This document shows positions 1 to 5,855 of a stretch of DNA of 21,666 nt, piece after piece. The stretch lies in the IMG/VR virus record IMGVR_UViG_3300006870_000112, positions 1 through 21,666 of that record. One strand, 5' to 3'. Numbering within the stretch: position 1 is the stretch's first letter; the number at the start of each line of letters is the position of its first letter. The notes beneath the pieces are model-generated. The model searched no databases, was not told the origin of the DNA, and was given only the letters and a program-made list of their open reading frames with translations. The DNA comes from a virus. A program made the translations under genes and the position numbers.

Positions 1-2
1 CC

Positions 3-1277
3 AAAGGAACTGGTCTTTTTGGTCAGCAAGTGGCGCAGACGGGCGGCAAATACATTACGATCACTGAAGGTGAATGTGATGCTATGGCGGCATACGAACT
101 TCTGGGGAGTAAATGGCCGGTTGTATCTGTTAAGAATGGAGCGCAAGGCGCACTCAAAGATGTCCAAGAAAATCTTGAGTTCCTTGAATCGTTTGATACG
201 GTGGTCATTTCATTCGACAACGACAAGCCCGGAAAAGAAGCCGCAAAGAAAGTGGCGCGTATCCTCAAGCCCGGAAAAGCTAAGATCCTCAATCTCCCAC
301 CTGAGTTCAAAGATCCTAATGAGATGCTCAAGCTGGGCCACCACAAAGCTTATGTTACTGCGTGGTGGGGTTCAAAACTTTATACGCCGTCTGGGATTCT
401 AAACGTCAGTGAAGAGCGCGATAACTACAAGAAGCGCGAGAAGAAAGAATCAGTACCTTATCCTTGGCACGGCCTCAATGATAAGCTTGAAGGCCTAAGA
501 CAAAAAGAATTAATAACTTTGACGGGAGGCACAGGCCTTGGTAAGTCTAGTGTGACGCGAGAGCTTCAGCACTGGTTGATTACTAATACTAATGATCGTG
601 TTGGTGTTATCGCTCTTGAAGAAGATTGGAGGCGTACAGTAGATGGTATACTTTCTATTGAAGCCAATGATCGTCTACACATTGATAGCGTTAGAGCCAA
701 GTATACCGAAGAAGAAATAGATAATTTTTTTAATGTTCTTTATGGAGGACACAACGAGAATCGTGTTTATATTCATGCACACCTTGGAATGAATGATGTC
801 GATAGTATCTTTTCTAAATTACGTTTCATGGCTATAGGCCTTGAATGCAAGTGGATAGTATTTGATCACCTTCATATGCTATTGTCGATGACAACAGATG
901 GTGATGAGCGCCGAAACATAGATTCTATTATGCACAATTTTAGAACGCTGGTTGAAGAAACTGGAGTTGGCTTGATTCTTGTTTCACACTTGCGTAGGAT
1001 TGATGGTAATCGTGGGCATGAGAATGGCATTGAAGTAAACCTTAGTCACATGAGAGGTTCTCAAAGCATCGCACAGTTATCTGATTGTGTAATTTCTCTT
1101 GAGCGTAATCAACAATCTGAGGATCCAATTGAGGCCAGCACAACAAGAGTTAGAGTTCTTAAGTCTCGTTATACTGGCGACACAGGAATTGCTACGCATC
1201 TCTTCTATGATAAAGATACTGGCAGGCTCAGTGAAATATCAATGGAAGCAGAAGAACAAGATGAGCTTGAATTATGA
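3..1277 (+). CDS. T7 gp4-like DNA primase-helicase (5' end outside window)
   Basis: This is the 3' part of a bifunctional replicative primase-helicase that unwinds the fork and makes primers. The frame is open to the left edge, and its first codons (KGTGLFGQ) already match the part of T7 gp4 before the TOPRIM core, so the GTG at 30 is internal. The TOPRIM motifs are TEGE (about 66-77) and FDND (213-224). The RecA-type helicase shows Walker A GGTGLGKS (525-548) and a Walker B-like WIVFDH (852-869). C-terminal LERNQQ and RYTGDTGIA closely match T7 gp4. The zinc-binding primase domain must lie upstream of the window. The stop overlaps the polymerase start as ATGA, implying coupled translation and a shared replisome role. 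The T7-like family is near certain; only the N-terminus is unseen. Confidence 0.96.
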   Translation, partial: KGTGLFGQQVAQTGGKYITITEGECDAMAAYELLGSKWPVVSVKNGAQGALKDVQENLEFLESFDTVVISFDNDKPGKEAAKKVARILKPGKAKILNLPPEFKDPNEMLKLGHHKAYVTAWWGSKLYTPSGILNVSEERDNYKKREKKESVPYPWHGLNDKLEGLRQKELITLTGGTGLGKSSVTRELQHWLITNTNDRVGVIALEEDWRRTVDGILSIEANDRLHIDSVRAKYTEEEIDNFFNVLYGGHNENRVYIHAHLGMNDVDSIFSKLRFMAIGLECKWIVFDHLHMLLSMTTDGDERRNIDSIMHNFRTLVEETGVGLILVSHLRRIDGNRGHENGIEVNLSHMRGSQSIAQLSDCVISLERNQQSEDPIEASTTRVRVLKSRYTGDTGIATHLFYDKDTGRLSEISMEAEEQDELEL

Positions 1278-3028
1278 AGAGCATAGTATTTGACATTGAG
1301 GCTGATAGCCTTGAGCCTACAAAGATCTGGTGTATTGCTGCTGTCGATCCCGACTCAGGCGAGACAAAGACCTTTGGGCCTACTGAGATTGTTCAGGGGC
1401 TGGCTCATCTATCTACAGCCGACAAGCTGATAGGCCATAACATTATTGGTTATGATCTCCCAGCCATAAAAAAAATACACAACATAGATCTTGCAGATGG
1501 TAGAGCCATTGTAGATACATTAGTTCTTTCTCGACTGTTCAATCCTACTCGTGAGGGAGGCCATAGCCTTGAGTCTTGGGGCTATCGTATTGGCCTTCAG
1601 AAGATAGACCACACAGAGTTTGGTGAGTATAGTCCTGAGATGCTTAACTACTGTCGCAATGATGCCGTACTCAATGCAAAGATGTTTAATAATCTTAAGC
1701 TTGAGTCTCGTGGTTTTAGTCGGCAGTCAGTTACTCTTGAGCATGAGACACTAAAAATTATTGCTGATCAACGCGAGCATGGATTTCTTCTGGACGTTAA
1801 AGCCGCAAGCCTTCTGGTTGCTGAACTGACTGACCGCTTAAAAGAAGTTGAGCGCGAAGTCCAAAAAACCTTTAGGCCCAAGCAGCTTAAGACCACACTA
1901 CTGGCTCAGTTTACAAAGACAGGTGCGCTTTCTAAGATGGCTCTCGTTGAGGGATCAACAAAGAAAAGCAGGCTGACTCAAGAAGAGTATGAAGAAATTG
2001 CAATTAAGCGTAAGGCTGTACGCATTGAAGAAGTACCATTCAACCTTGGATCACGCAAACAGATAGGTGAATATCTAATTGACTTTGGTTGGGAGCCTAA
2101 GAAGTTTACTCCTACGGGCCAACCAATCGTTGATGAATCTACTCTCAGTAAGATCACTGACATACCTGAAGCAAAACTTATTGCTGAATATCTATTACTA
2201 CAGAAACGCATAGCACAGGCTACATCGTGGCTTGAGGCCACTCACGACGATGATCGTGTCAGAGGATTTGTAAACCCTAATGGAACTATTACAGGGCGCA
2301 TGACGCACAATAGCCCCAATATGGCACAGGTCCCTAGTCTTGGTTCGCCCTACGGCAAAGAGTGTAGAGCCTGTTGGATTGTGCCTGAAGGATATAAGCT
2401 GGTTGGTATTGATGCCAGCGGCTTAGAGTTACGAATGCTTGCACACTACATGAAGGACGAGGACTTCAAAAATGAAATACTCCACGGAGACATACACTCA
2501 GCTAACCAAAGACTTGCAGGACTTGAATCAAGAAATCAGGCGAAGACATTTATCTATGCACTCTTATACGGAGCAGGAGATGAAAAACTTGGAAGTGTGG
2601 TTGGAGGAAACAAACGTGATGGTTCGGAACTTAGAAAGCGTTTCTTCGATAATCTCCCTGCATTTAAACATCTTAAAGACTCAGTTAGCAGAGCGGCTTC
2701 AAAAGGTTTCTTGAAGGGTCTTGATGGACGTAAGCTGTATGTCCGTTCTGAACACGCCGCACTGAATACTTTGCTTCAGAGTGCAGGAGCTATTGTTATG
2801 AAGCAGGCTATGGTAAACTTAAACCAAGCAATTAGATTGAATACTCTAGATGCAAACTTTGTTTGTAATGTACACGACGAATGGCAGCTAGAAGTAAAAG
2901 AGTCTCAAGCAGATTCAACAGGACAACTGGGGGTTGATGCAATAAAGCAAGCTGGAAAAGAGTTAGAGCTGTTCTGTTCTTTAGATGGCGAATATAAAAT
3001 AGGAGATAACTGGAGTGAAACACACTAA
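1274..3028 (+). CDS. T7 gp5-like family A DNA polymerase with 3'-5' exonuclease
   Basis: This is the replicative DNA polymerase, 584 residues against about 704 in T7 gp5. The proofreading exonuclease carries D7/E9 (FDIEAD), D61 (GHNIIGYD) and Y126/D130 (YCRND). The polymerase carries motif A at residues 378-387 (catalytic D380, GIDASGLELR), motif B with R420, K424 and Y428 (KTFIYALLYG) and motif C HDE at 534-536. These match T7 closely. Y428 sits at the position equivalent to E. coli Phe762, where Tyr is the T7-type residue. The thumb region where T7 carries its thioredoxin-binding insert (here about residues 200-256) is shorter and lacks the T7 basic pattern, so thioredoxin-dependent processivity is doubtful. 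The ATG start overlaps the helicase stop. The gene end overlaps the next start by 14 bases. Confidence 0.97.
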   Translation: MKSIVFDIEADSLEPTKIWCIAAVDPDSGETKTFGPTEIVQGLAHLSTADKLIGHNIIGYDLPAIKKIHNIDLADGRAIVDTLVLSRLFNPTREGGHSLESWGYRIGLQKIDHTEFGEYSPEMLNYCRNDAVLNAKMFNNLKLESRGFSRQSVTLEHETLKIIADQREHGFLLDVKAASLLVAELTDRLKEVEREVQKTFRPKQLKTTLLAQFTKTGALSKMALVEGSTKKSRLTQEEYEEIAIKRKAVRIEEVPFNLGSRKQIGEYLIDFGWEPKKFTPTGQPIVDESTLSKITDIPEAKLIAEYLLLQKRIAQATSWLEATHDDDRVRGFVNPNGTITGRMTHNSPNMAQVPSLGSPYGKECRACWIVPEGYKLVGIDASGLELRMLAHYMKDEDFKNEILHGDIHSANQRLAGLESRNQAKTFIYALLYGAGDEKLGSVVGGNKRDGSELRKRFFDNLPAFKHLKDSVSRAASKGFLKGLDGRKLYVRSEHAALNTLLQSAGAIVMKQAMVNLNQAIRLNTLDANFVCNVHDEWQLEVKESQADSTGQLGVDAIKQAGKELELFCSLDGEYKIGDNWSETH

Positions 3029-3503
3029 CATATCTCAGGATATCATAGACATTGCAAAAGAAAAAGCAGGCGCTATGGGAATAATAAATAATTCTATTAC
3101 ATCTGGAAAAGGAAGCACTCACGGGTTTCTTGGAGAGATAATAGTTTCTAATTTTTTAGAGGCCACAATAGAAAATACCTATGATTACGATTTAAAACTA
3201 CAGTCTTTTACTATTGATGTTAAAACAAAAAGAGTTAATACGCCCCCAAGACCAAACTACGAATGCTCTATCGCCGCGTTTAATACAAAACAAGCCTGTA
3301 ATTTTTATGTGTTTACGCGCATATTAAACAACATGGAAGAGGGTTGGATATTGGGATATCTTACAAAAGAAGAGTATTTTGATAGGGCAGTTTTTCTAAA
3401 GAAAGGTCAAACAGATCCAAGCAATGGATGGAGAGTAAGCGCAGATTGCTACAACCTACCAATAAAAGAATTAAAAAATATAGAGGATTTAAAAAATGTC
3501 TAA
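3015..3503 (+). CDS. Putative PD-(D/E)XK nuclease-fold protein
   Basis: This 162-residue protein has the pattern of a restriction-endonuclease-like fold: an N-terminal helix with GFLGE (E41), then D59 (YDYDL) and D68-V-K70 (TIDVKTK). The arrangement E, D, (D/E)xK is that of Mg-dependent nucleases, but no specific family is recognised, so cutting specificity (branched DNA, host DNA or modified DNA) is open. The start is GTG, preceded by AGGAG at 3001-3005 at a spacing of 9, and lies inside the polymerase 3' end. The gene is clearly more AT-rich than its neighbours (about 34% GC by hand count of 3061-3480, against about 45% in sampled flanking lines), which hints at a separate origin. A non-catalytic relative of the fold is possible. 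Confidence 0.72.
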   Translation: MKHTNISQDIIDIAKEKAGAMGIINNSITSGKGSTHGFLGEIIVSNFLEATIENTYDYDLKLQSFTIDVKTKRVNTPPRPNYECSIAAFNTKQACNFYVFTRILNNMEEGWILGYLTKEEYFDRAVFLKKGQTDPSNGWRVSADCYNLPIKELKNIEDLKNV

Positions 3504-3780
3504 TCAAGTAGAGCCTAACAGGGTCGGTGATCTAGCAGAACACTATGCCGTTACATGGCTGTGGGATAACGGCTATCATGTGTTCAAGAACTGTGGATGC
3601 ACAGGGCCAGTAGATATTGTGGCTATGAGTCCAGAGGGAGAGATCACTTTAATAGATGTAAAGTCTTACAAAGATGGCAGGCTATCATCTAAGACTCCAC
3701 TTCAAAAAGAACTTGGTGTACAATATTTACACTACAATTCAAAGACACGGAAGTGTCGCTTCGTAAGGCATAGAGCATGA
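3496..3780 (+). CDS. Small PD-(D/E)XK endonuclease-like protein
   Basis: This is a compact 94-residue protein with a complete minimal nuclease signature: G11-D-L-A-E15 in the first helix, GPVD40 on a beta strand and LID54-V-K56 as the (D/E)xK element, then a basic C-terminus (residues 83-93). It resembles small Holliday-junction-resolvase-like or group I intron-type PD-(D/E)XK endonucleases, but the exact family is uncertain. The start overlaps the preceding stop by 8 bases and has a good site, AGAGGA (3482-3487), 8 bases upstream. It lies between two other nuclease-fold genes in the replication operon, so a role in DNA processing or host DNA degradation is likely. No intron is seen nearby. 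Confidence 0.75.
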   Translation: MSNQVEPNRVGDLAEHYAVTWLWDNGYHVFKNCGCTGPVDIVAMSPEGEITLIDVKSYKDGRLSSKTPLQKELGVQYLHYNSKTRKCRFVRHRA

Positions 3781-4631
3781 AACTTGACACATTAATTGAC
3801 GATATTTATGGACAGCTTTCAGAGTTATCCGAAGGCCGTGAATTTAATTTATCAGAAGAAGATCTGGACTTTACACTAGCTCGTATTAAAGATTCCGTTT
3901 TAGCATGGGCAAGGCCTTCAGAAAGAAACTCTGAGTTTACCTTGCGTATGTCTAACATTGGTCGCCCAGCTAGGCAGCTTTGGTACGAATACAATCTGCC
4001 ATCTGAATCTTCAGTACCCTCTCCAGCCACACAAGTTAAGTTTCTTTACGGACATATCCTTGAAGAGATTGTTCTTATGCTTGTTCGTGCCGCAGGCCAC
4101 AAAGTCAGTGACGAACAAAAAGAAATAGATGTTCGTGGGATCAAAGGGCATATCGACTGCAAGATTGATGGTGAGGTAGTAGATGTAAAGACTGCATCTA
4201 AGATAGCCTTCAATAAGTTTCGTGAAGGACGCCTGCGAGAAGACGATCCCTTTGGATATATGTCGCAGCTTGCTGGCTATGAAGAAGCTGAAAAGTCTTC
4301 TGAAGGCGGCTTCTTAGTTATTAACAAAGAGAGCGGTGAGCTTTGTCTATATCGCCCAGAAGAGCTAGACAAGCCCAACATAAGCAAACAGATTCAAGAT
4401 GTTCGTAAAGCCTTGAAGCTGGCTACGCCTCCAGCAAGATGTTATGAGTCTGTGCCTGATGGCAAGAAAGGTAACATGAAGCTGAATAGAAATTGTAACT
4501 ACTGTTCTTATAAGTTTGAGTGTTATAAAGACGCTAACAATGGTAGAGGCTTAAGAGCATTTAAGTATGCTAATGGCCCCACATATCTGACGCATGTTGA
4601 GGTTGCTCCAAGGGTAGAAGAGATTGTATGA
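3777..4631 (+). CDS. RecB/Cas4-like PD-(D/E)XK exonuclease
   Basis: This 284-residue protein has all the motifs of RecB-family nucleases: H93/E96-E97 in GHILEE, GHID127, D136-V-K138 (VVDVKT) and the family-typical QxxxY (Q164, Y168). Near the C-terminus is C240-x2-C243-x5-C249, the spacing of the iron-sulfur cluster in Cas4/AddB-type nucleases. A fourth Cys, C222, lies shortly before these instead of in the N-terminal third, where the equivalent region reads GRPARQLWY with no Cys. It is probably the phage exonuclease doing the job of T7 gp6: host DNA breakdown, primer removal and recombination. It starts with an ATGA overlap on the preceding gene and ends with another. No Cas1/Cas2 or CRISPR is present, so a CRISPR role is not supported. 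Confidence 0.88.
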   Translation: MKLDTLIDDIYGQLSELSEGREFNLSEEDLDFTLARIKDSVLAWARPSERNSEFTLRMSNIGRPARQLWYEYNLPSESSVPSPATQVKFLYGHILEEIVLMLVRAAGHKVSDEQKEIDVRGIKGHIDCKIDGEVVDVKTASKIAFNKFREGRLREDDPFGYMSQLAGYEEAEKSSEGGFLVINKESGELCLYRPEELDKPNISKQIQDVRKALKLATPPARCYESVPDGKKGNMKLNRNCNYCSYKFECYKDANNGRGLRAFKYANGPTYLTHVEVAPRVEEIV

Positions 4632-4897
4632 ATAGAAAAATAATGAAGCAGATTAATCGTCAGGTCGAGAAGATTTCTCTTCAATGGCTTCATAGTCTTA
4701 TGTCAGAAGAAGAGGCAGCTAAAATTAGACCAGATAATTATAAAGATTATATGAAAATGAACAGCCATTATTTCGTTGAAGGTCAATTTTTTATGTCTGC
4801 CTTTACAGAAAATTGGACTCGTAAGAGGTTGAAGAAATTATATAGGCGTAATCCATCTAGACCTATTGACTCTTATAGTCATCTTGATTTATCATGA
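4628..4897 (+). CDS. Hypothetical protein in replication operon
   Basis: This 89-residue protein is not recognised. It is rich in Lys, Arg and Met, has a helical N-terminal half (MNRKIMKQINRQVEKI) and a basic patch around residues 65-77 (TRKRLKKLYRRNPSR). There is no signal peptide or membrane segment. It is held in the operon by ATGA overlaps at both ends, which argues that it is real and translated with its neighbours. Sequence near 4741-4800 is only about 28% GC by hand count, lower than the core replication genes. A DNA- or RNA-binding accessory role would fit the charge, but that is a guess. Confidence 0.72.
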   Translation: MNRKIMKQINRQVEKISLQWLHSLMSEEEAAKIRPDNYKDYMKMNSHYFVEGQFFMSAFTENWTRKRLKKLYRRNPSRPIDSYSHLDLS

Positions 4898-5046
4898 TAG
4901 AGAATTTGCCGCTAGAAATTTTAATTTGTTATTGTGCAACAAAAATAATACAAGAAAAATATTTAGATGAGCAGGCATTAATACAGATCTATTATCATTT
5001 GCATCATATGTATGGTGATACGCAAGAAAAGGAAACAATACATTGA
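4894..5046 (+). CDS. Small hypothetical protein (50 residues)
   Basis: This short gene exactly fills the space between two genes. Its ATG at 4894 overlaps the preceding stop as ATGA, and its TGA stop at 5044-5046 overlaps the TTG start of endonuclease I as TTGA. The product (MIENLPLEILICYCATKIIQ at the N-terminus) begins with a hydrophobic stretch containing C12 and C14 and ends in a His- and Tyr-rich segment (YYHLHHMYGD). No family is recognised. The perfect fit at both ends is the main evidence that it is coding, since the gene is too short and too AT-rich for strong codon evidence. Confidence 0.6.
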   Translation: MIENLPLEILICYCATKIIQEKYLDEQALIQIYYHLHHMYGDTQEKETIH

Positions 5047-5522
5047 AACCAAAAATAAGGAAGGGTTCGCGGCCCCAAAGAGTTAGACGCCCAAAAGAAA
5101 AAAATGTTGTTTCTGGCTACGATTCAAACTGGGAATATGAACTACACTCTGGCATACTTAATCAATGGAGCTTTCACTCAGAGAAGGTTGATTATATTGT
5201 TGAGCATACTTATCACCCTGACTTTATCAAAGAGGTTGATGGAAAGAAAATTTATTTAGAAGCTAAGGGCCGCTTCTGGGATCATAGCGAATACAATAAA
5301 TATGTTTGGATTGCTAAGGCTCTGCCTGAAGACACTGAATTAGTCTTTTTGTTTGCTGATCCCAACGCACCAATGCCTCAAGCAAAGCGCAGAAAAGATG
5401 GCACAAAACGCAATCATGCTGAGTGGGCATCTTCAAAAGAATTTAGATGGTTCTCTGAAGATAGCATTCCAGAAGATTGGATAGATGTAACAAAGCGAGG
5501 AAGCTTGGAAGATGATGAATGA
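5043..5522 (+). CDS. T7 gp3-like endonuclease I (Holliday junction resolvase)
   Basis: This 159-residue enzyme cleaves branched DNA such as four-way junctions, letting T7-type phages debranch replicating DNA before packaging and degrade host DNA. The catalytic set matches T7 endonuclease I: an acidic residue in the first helix (E31 or E33, SNWEYE), HPD60F, then E73-A-K75 (LEAKG). The C-terminal IPEDWI aligns with the T7 IPAEWI segment. It has a strongly basic N-terminal extension (residues 1-20) likely to contact DNA. The TTG start is chosen because it follows AAAGGA (5028-5033) at a spacing of 9, overlaps the previous stop as TTGA and gives the family-typical length. It is the fourth nuclease gene of this operon. 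Confidence 0.92.
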   Translation: MKPKIRKGSRPQRVRRPKEKNVVSGYDSNWEYELHSGILNQWSFHSEKVDYIVEHTYHPDFIKEVDGKKIYLEAKGRFWDHSEYNKYVWIAKALPEDTELVFLFADPNAPMPQAKRRKDGTKRNHAEWASSKEFRWFSEDSIPEDWIDVTKRGSLEDDE

Positions 5523-5670
5523 TCGAAAGCGCGAGCGCCTAGAAAAATTCAGCCGCCACAAAAGAAAGAAACACGAAGATAAAGATGAAGAACGCTTCAA
5601 GCCTCTGAAGAAAAGAAACAAATATAAATTAAATATAAATGATTTGAATACTATAGATGAGATGGAATGA
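5512..5670 (+). CDS. Small, highly charged hypothetical protein (52 residues)
   Basis: This short gene overlaps the end of endonuclease I by 11 bases and the start of the DUF1289 gene as ATGA. Two consecutive ATG codons (5512 and 5515) could start it. The product is dominated by Lys, Arg, Glu and Asp; for example residues 15-29 read RHKRKKHEDKDEERF. It has no hydrophobic core, so it is probably disordered or a single helix, perhaps nucleic-acid binding. No family is recognised. The overlaps at both ends and the absence of any other frame filling this space support it as a real gene. Confidence 0.6.
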   Translation: MMNDRKRERLEKFSRHKRKKHEDKDEERFKPLKKRNKYKLNINDLNTIDEME

Positions 5671-5855
5671 AATCACCATGTACAAAGATATGCAAACTAA
5701 AGGATGATGTTTGTATAGGATGCGGAAGGAATCTAACTGAAATAAAAAACTGGTCAAAATATACCACCCAAGAAAGGAGTAATATAATTGGACGCTTATC
5801 AACAATACATACACAAAAGCAGATACGCTCGTTACCTACCAGAAGAACAGCGTAG
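5667..5855 (+). CDS. DUF1289 family protein
   Basis: This 62-residue protein matches the DUF1289 pattern: SPCTKICKL, then a short acidic turn, then CIGCGRNLTEI, NWSKYT and ERSNII. The four cysteines (C5, C9, C16, C19) form a likely zinc or iron-sulfur knuckle. The family occurs in proteobacteria and their phages and its function is not known to me. The start overlaps the preceding stop (ATGA). Its last 68 bases overlap the reductase start in another frame. The tail after about residue 45 (GRLSTIHTQKQIRSLPTRRT) lies wholly in the overlap, so its sequence may be constrained by the reductase frame. Confidence 0.82.
   Translation: MKSPCTKICKLKDDVCIGCGRNLTEIKNWSKYTTQERSNIIGRLSTIHTQKQIRSLPTRRTA
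5773..5779 (+). promoter_or_regulatory. Ribosome binding site for the ribonucleotide reductase
   Basis: AAAGGAG lies 8 bases before a TTG at 5788. It is one of the strongest Shine-Dalgarno sequences in the window and fixes the reductase start at this TTG, even though it falls inside the preceding DUF1289 gene. Confidence 0.75.

Noticed and set aside
30-1277. GTG at 30 as the start of the primase-helicase
   Set aside because: The frame is open to the left edge and the upstream codons (LFGQ) match T7 gp4 inside the primase domain, so the gene begins outside the window.
2832-3122. 96-codon - strand frame across the end of the polymerase gene
   Set aside because: It is antisense to conserved polymerase motif C and to the next nuclease start, with no recognisable product.
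3488-3494. TTTAAAA slippery heptamer in correct -1 phase at the end of the 162-residue nuclease gene, possibly making a fusion with the next gene
   Set aside because: The next gene is in the +1 frame relative to this one, so a -1 slip would not enter it. The next gene also has its own ribosome binding site and ATG.
3777-4631. Cas4 of a CRISPR system
   Set aside because: The RecB-like motifs and Cys triad are shared with many phage exonucleases, and no cas1, cas2 or repeat array is present; the context is a phage replication operon.
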